Shown: piece after piece, positions 8,771 to 16,358 of the stretch
Position numbering within the stretch: the stretch's first letter is position 1
Layout of the letters: each line of letters starts with the position of its first letter
NCBI RefSeq assembly: GCF_011045165.1
Contig: NZ_JAAKZI010000036.1
Location: 1-35,437, forward strand
DNA from: Arthrobacter silviterrae
GTDB lineage: Bacteria; Actinomycetota; Actinomycetes; Actinomycetales; Micrococcaceae
Length of the DNA: 35,437 nucleotides
Reading direction: 5' to 3'
The notes under the pieces: model-generated
What the model was told of the DNA's origin: nothing
What the model saw: only the letters and a program-made list of their open reading frames with translations
Databases searched by the model: none
Position numbers and translations under genes: made by a program

Positions 8771-10222
8771 GTGCAGACCGCAACGCAAGACCTTCAAGAG
8801 CTGACCGCCGCCGCCCATGGCGCGGCCGGGGCTGCTGCAGCCGCCAGCGACGCCGTGCGCGCCTCCTGGCTGCTGGCCATCGCCGACGCCCTCGACGCCA
8901 ACGTGGCGGAGCTGGTGGAGATTGCCGATTCTGAAACCCGCCTCGGCTCCGTCCGGCTCACCGGCGAGGTGGCCCGCACCACCGGGCAGCTGCGGCTGTT
9001 TGCCCGCGTCATCACGGAGGGCTCCTACCTCGAAGCCGTGATCGACCACGCCAACCCCGCCGCCACGCCGCCGTCGCCCGACTTGCGCCGCATCCTGCGC
9101 CCCGTTGGCCCGGTGGCCGTGTTCTCGGCGTCGAACTTCCCCTTCGCCTTCTCCGTGGCCGGCGGGGACACCGCCTCGGCCCTGGCCGTGGGCTGCCCCG
9201 TGATCGTCAAGGCGCACTCAGGCCACCTGGAGCTGTCCAGGCGCACCGCGGAGATTGTCTCGCAGGCATTGGCCGACGCCGGTGCTCCCGCCGGCCTGTT
9301 CGCCCTGGTCGCCGGCCGCGAGGCGGGAACCGCGCTGGTGCAGGACCCGCTCATCAAGGCCGTGGGCTTCACCGGCTCCATCCCGGGCGGGCGCGCCCTG
9401 TTCGACCTGGCCGTGTCCCGCCCCGAACCGATCCCGTTCTACGGCGAACTGGGCAGCCTGAACCCCGTGGTCATCACGCCCGGCGCGCTGGCTGCCCGCG
9501 GCAGTGCCCTGGCATCCGGGCTGGCGGCGTCCTTCACGATGGGGGCCGGGCAGTTCTGCACCAAGCCCGGCCTGGTGTTCATCCCGGCCGGAAGCGCATT
9601 TGGTGCCGAACTGGCCGCAGCCTGCGCGGGCAAGGCTGCCGCGCCGATGCTGACCGACCGCATTGCCGCGGCGTTCCCGGGCGGGCTTGCCGGCCTGGCC
9701 GCACAGCCCGGCGTCGAGGTGCTCAGCGGGACAGTGGAACAGGACGCGGAAACGGACGGGGCCTCCGCCGTCGTTCTTTCCACCACGGTGGCAAATGTCA
9801 TTGCGCATCCGGCGCAGCTGCTGGAGGAGTGCTTTGGGCCGGCCACGCTGCTCATTGAATACGGCTCGGAGGCGGAGCTGTTCGCTGCGTTGGCCCTGGT
9901 TCCCGGGAGCCTCACGGCCACCGTCCACGCCGAGGACGGCGAGGACATTGCGGCGTTGGTGGAGCAGCTGAGCGGGCTGGCGGGGCGCGTATTGTTCGGC
10001 GGCTGGCCCACCGGCGTTGCCGTGAACTGGGCGCAGCAGCACGGCGGCCCGTACCCGGCCACCACCTCGCTGTTCACGTCGGTCGGTGCCACGGCCGTGC
10101 GCCGCTTCCAGCGCCCCGTGGCGTACCAGGACGCACCGGAGGCCCTGCTGCCGGAGGCGCTGCGCGAGGACAACCCGCTGGCCATTCCGCGCCGCGTGGA
10201 CGGCACCCTCCGCCTAGCCTAA
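8771..10222 (+). CDS. 2-oxoglutarate semialdehyde dehydrogenase, NAD(P)-dependent aldehyde dehydrogenase
   Basis: It should oxidise 2,5-dioxopentanoate to 2-oxoglutarate, the last step of the oxidative uronate pathway. The ALDH fold is complete: oxyanion Asn122 in ASNFPF, the general base Glu226 in YGELGS and nucleophile Cys263 in GQFCTKPG. The GTG at 8771 is preferred (483 aa) because AAAGGA, overlapping the stop of the previous gene, lies nine bases upstream. A start at 8741 would overlap that gene by 17 bases. Sequence style (FSVAGGDTASALAVGCPVIVKAHSGH) matches the KGSADH group rather than betaine or benzaldehyde dehydrogenases. It is the last gene of the operon and faces a repeat cluster and a convergent gene. 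Confidence 0.88.
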   Translation: MQTATQDLQELTAAAHGAAGAAAAASDAVRASWLLAIADALDANVAELVEIADSETRLGSVRLTGEVARTTGQLRLFARVITEGSYLEAVIDHANPAATPPSPDLRRILRPVGPVAVFSASNFPFAFSVAGGDTASALAVGCPVIVKAHSGHLELSRRTAEIVSQALADAGAPAGLFALVAGREAGTALVQDPLIKAVGFTGSIPGGRALFDLAVSRPEPIPFYGELGSLNPVVITPGALAARGSALASGLAASFTMGAGQFCTKPGLVFIPAGSAFGAELAAACAGKAAAPMLTDRIAAAFPGGLAGLAAQPGVEVLSGTVEQDAETDGASAVVLSTTVANVIAHPAQLLEECFGPATLLIEYGSEAELFAALALVPGSLTATVHAEDGEDIAALVEQLSGLAGRVLFGGWPTGVAVNWAQQHGGPYPATTSLFTSVGATAVRRFQRPVAYQDAPEALLPEALREDNPLAIPRRVDGTLRLA

Positions 10223-10242
10223 GCCCCGCCGCCCACCCATTC

Positions 10243-10366
10243 CGACCCTCGGTTGCAATCGGGGCGTTTCGAGCGGACCCTCGGTTGCAACCGGGGCACT
10301 TACTTCCGATGCTCGGTTGCAAAAGTGCGGGAGCGATCACCAAAACAGCCCCGATTGGAACCGAGC
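10243..10366. repeat. Cluster of three direct and one inverted copy of a ~20-bp repeat between convergent genes
   Basis: The unit CTCGGTTGCAA plus (T/C)CGGGGC appears at 10248-10265 and 10280-10297, with a partial copy (CTCGGTTGCAAAAG) at 10312-10325. An inverted copy (GCCCCGATTGGAACCGAGCG) lies at 10348-10367. The inverted copy can pair with either full copy to form a long stem, so the transcript of either flanking gene could end in a hairpin. This could be a REP-type element or a bidirectional terminator. It fills most of the 180-base gap 10223-10402, which has no other feature. Confidence 0.75.
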
Positions 10367-10402
10367 GTCTGGGTGCGCGGAGGGCTGCAGCGCCCGGCAA
10401 TC

Positions 10403-11497
10403 CTAAAGCTGCAGGGTTGCCGGGCGGTGGATGCCGTTGACCGGCACCGACGGCCAGCGAGGGTCCATGCTCAGCGGGCGGATGCCACCGGCACCGAGCA
10501 GCACGGTGTCCTCGATCTTCACTCCGGGCGCCGACGGGTTCCACGTGAACGGCTGGTTGAGCGCCACGGTGTCGGTGACAGCGTCCGTGGCGCGGGGGTC
10601 GCGCCCCGCATATCCGGCGGGACCGCCCTGGTGGTGCAGGGTCCACTGATTCGGCCCGAAGCCGTGCCGGCCGTAGGCCACACGAATCTCCGCCAGGATG
10701 TCCCGGATGGCCGCGCCGGGAACGGTAGCGGCGAAAATGTCGGCTTCGACCTTGGCAATCCTGGCCTCGGCGTCCAGCTCGGTCGGGGTGCCGGCGTCGA
10801 ACCTCACCCATCGGGTCACGTTGGCAACCATCCCATCGCGGCGTGCGCACACTACAGCCATGGCCCGGCGTCCCAGTGCGCCGCCGGTCGGCAGCGGATG
10901 GCGGAAATCCACCCGGGAATCACCGTTGGCCAGCAGCACCAGGGGGTCCGCGCCGGCCGCAACGATGCGCTCCGCCAGCGCAGCCGCAAGCTGCCGTTCG
11001 GTGGTTTGCGGCGTGGACATGGACAGGACATCGGTCAGGAGCTCGGCTGACTCCCGGCACAGCTGCTCGAATCGTCCCAGTTCGCCGGGCAGCAGCGAAC
11101 GGCGCGCCAGGCGCAGCGGCACTGCCAGTTCCGCCTCGGAAGCAGGGGAAACGCCGGGCCCGAACCAGGCGGCCACATCGGCAAGGGAGCCGTACCAAGG
11201 CACCTCGTGCAGGGTGACGCCGTCGGGAATTTCCTCAGCGGCCAGCCGCCCGGCTTCGTTGTTGAACGTGACGAGGTGGTCGCCGTCGTGCGTGACCAGC
11301 ACGGCCGCGATCGGGTCCCCGGCCAGGCTGATGCCCACGCGGCTGCCGTCCAGGTACCAGGTGAGGGCGGTGTGGCTGGTCAGCAGCACCGAGTCCCGCC
11401 CGGCCGCGGCCAGGATGTCAAGGACCCTGGCGCGCTTGGCGGCCCGGTCGGCGGCCTTCCGGCCCGTGTGGTTTCCGGCGACGGCCAGCGATGTCAT
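10403..11497 (-). CDS. M24-family (creatinase/aminopeptidase P-like) protein lacking several metal ligands
   Basis: The 364-aa protein has the two-part architecture of M24B peptidases: a creatinase-like N-terminal domain followed by a pita-bread C-terminal domain. The usual metal-ligand motifs are altered. Where the family has D..(10)..DITR it reads VVCARRDGMVANVTR, so both Asp appear lost. The IEPG glutamate is replaced by WNPS. The last KIEDTVLL glutamate and an HHQGG motif remain. It is therefore unlikely to be a normal dinuclear-metal aminopeptidase; a different hydrolase, lyase or binding role is possible. The ATG at 11497 overlaps the upstream stop as ATGA, with AGGAG just before it, showing translational coupling to the DUF6807 fusion gene. 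An ATG at 11512 is possible but has no ribosome binding site. Confidence 0.75.
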   Translation of the reverse strand: MTSLAVAGNHTGRKAADRAAKRARVLDILAAAGRDSVLLTSHTALTWYLDGSRVGISLAGDPIAAVLVTHDGDHLVTFNNEAGRLAAEEIPDGVTLHEVPWYGSLADVAAWFGPGVSPASEAELAVPLRLARRSLLPGELGRFEQLCRESAELLTDVLSMSTPQTTERQLAAALAERIVAAGADPLVLLANGDSRVDFRHPLPTGGALGRRAMAVVCARRDGMVANVTRWVRFDAGTPTELDAEARIAKVEADIFAATVPGAAIRDILAEIRVAYGRHGFGPNQWTLHHQGGPAGYAGRDPRATDAVTDTVALNQPFTWNPSAPGVKIEDTVLLGAGGIRPLSMDPRWPSVPVNGIHRPATLQL

Positions 11498-13503
11498 TTG
11501 GCTCCTGTCCATTGCGTGATCTGTTCATCCGTGGCGATGCCGTCTGCAATGGTGACGGCCACCGTGCGGGTCAGGGATTCCCCTGGTTGAAGAACGACGG
11601 CGGTGTCCCAGGCAAGTGCCGACCCCACCCCGGGATAGCCCGCAGAGCGGACAAACCAGGGGTCGTCCGCTTCCGGCGGGGCTGTGAAGACGAGGGTGGC
11701 GGGCCCGCCGGCAAACTCTCCGGACCACGCCAGCCACGGGGCCCGGCTGCCGTGGACTGCATCCTCGCCTGCGGCGGACACGGTGCGGATGACAGCATTT
11801 TCCACGGGTGGCAGGCGCCAGAAGAAGCCGCCATAGCCACCTGCCTCACGGCCATTGGATCCGGGACTGCCCAGGCTGACCGGCGCGGAACCGGCCGGGG
11901 TGAGGCTGAATGACACGCTCAGTTCCCATGCGGCGCCGTCGAGAGCCTGCCAGGACCAGGTACGGATCTCTCGCAGGATTTCGGAGCCGTCCGGGCCCGT
12001 CCACAGCAGCTCCTCCGCTCGTGTTGCCCCCGTGTCGCGGGAAGAGATCCGCACAATCCGTCCGTGGTCCGGGCGCCACACGTAGCCGGCACTCTCCCGC
12101 CGGTACGTGCGTCCGCCCCAAAAATTCACGCCGTTGACATCCTGCAGGGCCACGCCAGCGCCGAGGTGCCACACGTGGTCAAGGGGCATGGCGTCCGTGA
12201 CGATGACGCCGGCCAGTGTGGTGACGGGATGAAGGTAGGGGCGCGGTGAAAGCGTGCGCACCACGCTGCAGCCGCTGATTTCCCGGGCAACCTCGATGCC
12301 GGAAACCACCATGGTGTCCGTCGCCTCGGCGGGCCACGCCCAAGGCGCGCCAATTTCACTGAAGGTGGCTTGCGCCGCCGTCGCCCGCTGGATCCAGGCG
12401 CCGATGCCAGCCACGACAGGGTGCGCGGCCGCGCCCGCGCCCACCCACTCAACATGTTCGCTGGGGATGGGTGAGGGGTCCGGGGCGGTGCGCACGGCTT
12501 CCAGCACGCGCATGAACGCACCGCTGTTTTCCAGCGAGCTCAGAAGGGGCGTGCCGCTGGCGCGGTGGGCCAGCAGGTTCTCTAGCAGGTCGGCGCGAGG
12601 GTGCGTCTCCCGCGTGATGCCTGCGTCCGTGGTGATTTCCAGGACGTCCGTGGTGTAGTGAAAAACGGCCGTGCCGGCGGTCCCGTGGACGGTAACGAAC
12701 GGTTCCAGCTGCTCCGGCGCGCACACCGTCAGGGCGCTGACGACGGCGGGACCCTCCTTGGGCGTGATGCGCACCGCGGAGGTGTCGTCGCCTTCGATGT
12801 CGTGGGCGCGGTAGAGGTCGGTTTCCACGGTAGCGATGGCGTCCGCAGAGTGAATTCCGGCGATGTGCAGGGCGGTGGCGACGGCGTGGGCCAGCGGGTT
12901 GGTGGTGACCCCATCCACCACGTCGACGCCGTTGATGGTGCGTTTTCCGGCCCAGCGCGAGCGCTGGTAGTAGGCCTTGTCGCGCAGCCACAGGCCGGTG
13001 GCGGAATAGCCCCGGATGGTGCCAAGCGTGCCGTTTTCGATGGCCTGCGCCAGGACCGGCAGGGCCAGGGAGCCCAGCGACTGGAAGCCGACCTGCACCG
13101 CCCGCCCGGCCGCGCCCGCAGCCTGGCGGAGCTCCTCGAACTGCTCGAGGGATGCGGCAGTGGGCTTCTCGAGGTAGACGTCAGCGCCGGCGGTCAGGGC
13201 GGCCAGCGCTAGGGCGGCGTGCGTCTGGATCGGCGTGGCGATGATGACCACATCCGGGTTGATGCCGGCGCCCAGCAGTTCGTCGAGGTTGTGGAACACC
13301 TCCACGCTGACGGCCAGGCGGCCGGGCTCCGGCGGGTTCGGGTCCGCCACGGCCACCAGTTCCAGCGCGCCTGCCTTTTCAAGCCGGTCCAGGTTGGCCA
13401 GATGGTGGACGCCAAAGCCATGCACGCCCACCAGCGCAATGCGGGGGATCCCGGCGCCTGTGCCGTCGGACGCCGCGGCCGCGGCCTGTTCCGTGGTGAC
13501 CAT
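11494..13503 (-). CDS. Fusion of Gfo/Idh/MocA oxidoreductase and DUF6807 (PmoA-like) domain
   Basis: The 669-aa protein has two parts. Residues ~20-345 are a Gfo/Idh/MocA oxidoreductase with an NAD loop (RIALVGVHGFGVHHL, 21-35), ATPIQTHA and the EKP motif (112-114). Residues ~375-665 are a beta-rich region with SGCSVVRTLSPRPYLHPVTTLAGV, HVWHLGAG and GVNFWGGRTY, which I recognise as the DUF6807/PmoA-like family found in carbohydrate loci. The domain order suggests a two-step enzyme on one sugar derivative, but no reaction is known to me for the C-terminal part. ATG 13503 is preferred (AAGGA nine bases upstream); longer starts would run through the operator. Two LacI-type sites precede it, and the M24-like gene overlaps its end by four bases. 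Confidence 0.8.
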   Translation of the reverse strand: MVTTEQAAAAASDGTGAGIPRIALVGVHGFGVHHLANLDRLEKAGALELVAVADPNPPEPGRLAVSVEVFHNLDELLGAGINPDVVIIATPIQTHAALALAALTAGADVYLEKPTAASLEQFEELRQAAGAAGRAVQVGFQSLGSLALPVLAQAIENGTLGTIRGYSATGLWLRDKAYYQRSRWAGKRTINGVDVVDGVTTNPLAHAVATALHIAGIHSADAIATVETDLYRAHDIEGDDTSAVRITPKEGPAVVSALTVCAPEQLEPFVTVHGTAGTAVFHYTTDVLEITTDAGITRETHPRADLLENLLAHRASGTPLLSSLENSGAFMRVLEAVRTAPDPSPIPSEHVEWVGAGAAAHPVVAGIGAWIQRATAAQATFSEIGAPWAWPAEATDTMVVSGIEVAREISGCSVVRTLSPRPYLHPVTTLAGVIVTDAMPLDHVWHLGAGVALQDVNGVNFWGGRTYRRESAGYVWRPDHGRIVRISSRDTGATRAEELLWTGPDGSEILREIRTWSWQALDGAAWELSVSFSLTPAGSAPVSLGSPGSNGREAGGYGGFFWRLPPVENAVIRTVSAAGEDAVHGSRAPWLAWSGEFAGGPATLVFTAPPEADDPWFVRSAGYPGVGSALAWDTAVVLQPGESLTRTVAVTIADGIATDEQITQWTGAK

Positions 13504-13530
13504 GCGCAAAGTCCTTCTGGTTGCTGATGT

Positions 13531-13549
13531 GCCAAACGCTTTCCCTGGC
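13531..13549. promoter_or_regulatory. Second LacI-type site before the DUF6807 fusion gene
   Basis: GCCAAACGCTTTCCCTGGC contains the AAACGCTTTCC core of the window's shared operator within GCCA/TGGC arms. It lies just downstream of a possible minus-strand -10 (TACAGT, 13553-13558), a position expected to block transcription. Confidence 0.5.
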
Positions 13550-13559
13550 TTCACTGTAG

Positions 13560-13578
13560 CTGAGAAAGCGTTTTCTTG
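13560..13578. promoter_or_regulatory. LacI-type operator before the DUF6807 fusion gene
   Basis: CTGAGAAAGCGTTTTCTTG matches, on the minus strand, the GAGAAAACGCTTTCTC core seen at 4229-4248 and 21378-21397. It sits immediately upstream of a TACAGT -10-like hexamer for the minus-strand gene pair. Confidence 0.65.
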
Positions 13579-13702
13579 CATCAACGACGCGGGGTTGCTG
13601 GTGCCCGGACGCGGCGGAGGATGCCGCTACGGACAAATGATCCCGATATATCGGGCTCATTTATCCGTTTCGACATCGTGGGCGCTCGCCGGCCCGCGGC
13701 AG

Positions 13703-14710
13703 CTACCCGGCAGTGCTCGCCCGCACCACCAGCTCGGGCCTGAATACCACCGATCTCGGCTTGGCTTCCGGATCCTCAAGCTGCTCAGCCAGCAGTTCCA
13801 CGGCGGTGCGGCCTATGAGGGCCGTGGGCTGCCGGATGGAGGTCAGGGCCACCACGGCTGATGCTGCGAAGTCGATGTCGTCGTAGCCCACCAACGCCAT
13901 GTCCTTGGGGATTCGCAGGGTGTGCAGCATCGTTACGGACTGCATGACGCCCAGGGCCAGGAGGTCGTTGGCGCAGAACAGCCCGTCGGGAAGGGCGGCG
14001 CGGTCGCGGGACACCAGTTCGTCCCCGACACTCCGGCCAGCCAGCACCGTCAGGTCGCCCGCCTGCAGCACTTCCAGCGTGGCGCCGGCTACCTCGGCCA
14101 CGGCCTGGGCGGCGCCGGCCAGGCGGTCCCGGACCTGGTGGAAGTGCTGCGGTCCGGCCACAAACGCAATGTGGCGCCGGCCCAGGTCCAGCAGGTGCTT
14201 CGTGGCCAGGTACCCGCCGGAGGTGTCGTCAACGGAAACGGAGCTGAATTCGCCGGTGCCGGCCGGGCTGTCCACGAGGACCACCTTGGTGCCCCGCCCG
14301 GCCAGGGCTGCCAGCCGCTTGCCAATGTCGCCAGTGGGGGAAATGAGGACACCCTGCACCCTTTGCTCCTCAAAAAGGTCAATGTAGTGCAGCTCGCGTT
14401 GTGGGTCGTGCCCACTGTTGCCCAGCACGACGGCGTTGCCCCCTTCTGCTGCAGCATCCTCGGCCGCCCTGGCCAGGGAGGAGAAGAAGGGGTTGCCGAT
14501 GTCCAGCACAATGAGCCCGATGCTTCGGCTTTGTCCGGCCCGCAATTGCCTCGCCACGTCGTTGCGCACAAATCCGAGTTCCGCGATTGAGTTCAGGACG
14601 CGGCCGCGCGTCTTCGCTGCCACCCTGTCCGGATAGTTCAGGACGTTGGACACCGTTCCCACAGCCACCCCGGCATGGCTGGCGACGTCCTTGATGCTTG
14701 TTGCGCGCAT
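13703..14710 (-). CDS. LacI-family transcriptional regulator, probable rhamnose operon repressor
   Basis: This 335-aa LacI protein starts with the DNA-binding domain at residue 1 (SIKDVASHAGVAVGTVSNVLNYPDRV). The hinge (FVRNDVARQLRAGQSRSIG) and a sugar-binding-type effector domain (IGLIVLDIGNPFFSSLARAAEDAA; late motif ALVGYDDIDFAASAVVALTSIRQP) follow. The ATG at 14710 has GGAG about seven bases upstream and gives the canonical LacI N-terminus; the frame is open far upstream across rhaM but without meaning. It is divergent from rhaM-rhaI-rhaD-rhaB, and the intergenic region carries candidate operators. It therefore most likely controls rhamnose use, with L-rhamnose or rhamnulose(-phosphate) as a plausible inducer. 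Confidence 0.9.
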   Translation of the reverse strand: MRATSIKDVASHAGVAVGTVSNVLNYPDRVAAKTRGRVLNSIAELGFVRNDVARQLRAGQSRSIGLIVLDIGNPFFSSLARAAEDAAAEGGNAVVLGNSGHDPQRELHYIDLFEEQRVQGVLISPTGDIGKRLAALAGRGTKVVLVDSPAGTGEFSSVSVDDTSGGYLATKHLLDLGRRHIAFVAGPQHFHQVRDRLAGAAQAVAEVAGATLEVLQAGDLTVLAGRSVGDELVSRDRAALPDGLFCANDLLALGVMQSVTMLHTLRIPKDMALVGYDDIDFAASAVVALTSIRQPTALIGRTAVELLAEQLEDPEAKPRSVVFRPELVVRASTAG

Positions 14711-14730
14711 GGTCGTTCTCCGCTTCCGCG

Positions 14731-14757
14731 CTTGGTGGGAAAACGTATCCCGCCAAG
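14731..14757. promoter_or_regulatory. Operator-like palindrome before the second lacI gene
   Basis: A 27-base near-perfect inverted repeat with CTTGG/CCAAG outer arms and GGGA/TCCC inner arms surrounds AAACGTA. It lies 21 bases before the minus-strand lacI start, so it probably mediates autoregulation. The centre resembles the AAACG core of the shared operator, but the arms differ. Confidence 0.6.
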
Positions 14758-14763
14758 CGGTGG

Positions 14764-14793
14764 TTGACATTGCTTCTGACTCGAGTGTACTTT
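14764..14793 (+). promoter_or_regulatory. Promoter of the rha operon
   Basis: TTGACA (14764-14769) and TACTTT (14788-14793) are separated by 18 bases and resemble a primary-sigma promoter. The two palindromes at 14792-14817 start directly at the -10 end, where a repressor would block transcription. Confidence 0.6.
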
Positions 14794-14817
14794 GAACCGT
14801 ATCAATGAATCGATTCA
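14792..14817. promoter_or_regulatory. Tandem operator-like palindromes of the rha operon
   Basis: Two adjoining sites, TTGAACCGTATCAA (14792-14805) and the perfect 12-base palindrome TGAATCGATTCA (14806-14817), both have a central CG as in LacI-family operators. They differ from the GAGAAAACGCTTTCTC sites elsewhere, which suggests a dedicated regulator, most simply the adjacent LacI protein. Confidence 0.65.
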
Positions 14818-14833
14818 AAGGAATTGTGACCCA

Positions 14834-15193
14834 ATGCGTGTTTGTTTCCGCTCCGCAGTTGAACCGCGGCACTTGCACGAGTACCGGCGCAAGCATGCGC
14901 AGGTGTGGCCGGAAATGCTGCGGGAGCTGAAAAAGGCCAGCTGGAACAACTACACGCTGCACTTGGGCGATGACGGGCTCCTCATCGGCATCGTCGAGTG
15001 CGACAGCCTGGACGCCGCCCGGGCCCGCATGGCCCTGACCGAGGTCAACGGCAGGTGGCAGGCGGAAATGGCAACACTGTTTCCGCCGTCGGACAGCAAG
15101 CCCGATGACGGATTCATGGTGATGGATGAAGTGTTCAACCTTGAAAACCAGCTGGCCGCCGCCGGCAACTACAGCGAAGGAACAAAGCAATGA
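14834..15193 (+). CDS. rhaM: L-rhamnose mutarotase
   Basis: RhaM interconverts the alpha and beta anomers of L-rhamnose so that the isomerase receives its preferred form. The 119-aa protein is a ferredoxin-like fold slightly longer than the E. coli enzyme (104 aa). The Y17-R-R-K-H21-A-Q-V-W-P-E segment matches the EEYQRRHNPIWPEL region of E. coli RhaM, containing the active-site Tyr and His. NNYTLHLG and ECDSLDAARARMA continue the fold. ATG 14834 is chosen because it gives the conserved MRVCFRSAV start and AAAGGAA lies ten bases upstream. Its stop overlaps the rhaI start as ATGA, so the two are translationally coupled. Confidence 0.92.
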   Translation: MRVCFRSAVEPRHLHEYRRKHAQVWPEMLRELKKASWNNYTLHLGDDGLLIGIVECDSLDAARARMALTEVNGRWQAEMATLFPPSDSKPDDGFMVMDEVFNLENQLAAAGNYSEGTKQ

Positions 15194-16356
15194 CGGATAT
15201 GGCAGCGGCCCTTGACCGCCTCGATGAGCTGGCCCTCGAAGTCCCTTCCTGGGCCTACGGAAATTCAGGCACCCGCTTCAAGGTATTTGGCACCCCGGGC
15301 ACGCCGCGGACCATCGAGGAAAAGATTGCCGATGCTGCCAAGGTCAACGAACTGACCGGCCTGGCGCCGCTGGTTGCACTTCACATCCCGTGGGACAAGG
15401 TGGATGACTATGTGGCCCTGAACGCCTACGCAAAGGATCTTGGCGTGGGCCTAGGCACCGTCAATTCCAACACCTTCCAGGACGACATCTACAAGTTCGG
15501 CTCCCTGACCCATGTTGATGCAAAAGTCCGCCGCCAGGCCATCAACCACCACCTTGAGTGCATCGACGTCATGGACGCCACAGGATCCCGCGACCTGAAG
15601 ATCTGGCTGGCCGATGGCACCAACTACCCCGGACAGGGCGACATCCGCGGCCGCCAGGACCGCCTGGCTGAGTCCCTGGCGGAGATCTACGCCCGCCTGG
15701 GCGAAAACCAGCGCATGGTCCTGGAGTACAAGTTCTTCGAGCCCGCTTTTTACCACACGGACGTCCCGGACTGGGGCACCTCCTATGCCCACACCCTGGC
15801 ATTGGGCGAGAAGGCCAAAGTCTGCCTGGACACGGGCCACCACGCTCCCGGCACCAACATTGAGTTCATCGTGGCCCAGCTGCTGCGCCTGGGCAAGCTG
15901 GGCTCCTTCGACTTCAACTCCCGCTTTTACGCAGACGATGACCTCATTGTGGGTGCCGCCGATCCCTTCCAGCTGTTCCGCATCATGTGCGAGGTGATCC
16001 GCGGCGGCGCCCTGGAACCGGCCAGCCAGGTGGCATTGATGCTGGACCAGTGCCACAACCTCGAGGAAAAGATTCCGGGGCAGATCCGTTCGGTGCTCAA
16101 TGTGCAGGAAATGACTGCCCGCGCCCTCCTGGTGGACCGGGCCGCCCTGGCTGAAGCCCAGAACGAAGGCGACGTCCTCGGCGCCAACGCCATCCTCATG
16201 GACGCCTTCTACACCGACGTCCGCCCCGCGCTGGCCGACTGGCGCGAGTCCCGCGGGCTGACCGCGGACCCGCTGGCCGCCTACGCCGCCAGCGGCTACC
16301 AGAAAAAGATCAACGACGAGCGCGTGGGCGGCACCCAGGCAGGATGGGGCGCCTAG
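15190..16356 (+). CDS. rhaI: L-rhamnose isomerase
   Basis: It converts L-rhamnose to L-rhamnulose in the cytoplasm. The 388-aa protein is a TIM-barrel sugar isomerase of the RhaI type known from Pseudomonas stutzeri and actinobacteria, not the longer E. coli RhaA type. Recognisable segments include IWLADGTNYPGQGDIRGR, VLEYKFFEPAFYHTDVPDWG, VCLDTGHHAPGTNIEF and GSFDFNSRFYADDDL, which hold the acidic and His residues that bind the divalent metals. The start overlaps the rhaM stop (ATGA). The gene is followed after two bases by the aldolase/dehydrogenase fusion, all in the rhamnose operon. Confidence 0.93.
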   Translation: MTDMAAALDRLDELALEVPSWAYGNSGTRFKVFGTPGTPRTIEEKIADAAKVNELTGLAPLVALHIPWDKVDDYVALNAYAKDLGVGLGTVNSNTFQDDIYKFGSLTHVDAKVRRQAINHHLECIDVMDATGSRDLKIWLADGTNYPGQGDIRGRQDRLAESLAEIYARLGENQRMVLEYKFFEPAFYHTDVPDWGTSYAHTLALGEKAKVCLDTGHHAPGTNIEFIVAQLLRLGKLGSFDFNSRFYADDDLIVGAADPFQLFRIMCEVIRGGALEPASQVALMLDQCHNLEEKIPGQIRSVLNVQEMTARALLVDRAALAEAQNEGDVLGANAILMDAFYTDVRPALADWRESRGLTADPLAAYAASGYQKKINDERVGGTQAGWGA

Positions 16357-16358
16357 CC

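Noticed and set aside
10243-10366. CRISPR array
   Set aside because: Copies are few, unevenly spaced, partly inverted and no cas gene is present.
14711-15190. 160-residue N-terminal extension of the second LacI protein
   Set aside because: It would be antisense to rhaM and cross the intergenic operators; the helix-turn-helix begins right after ATG 14710.
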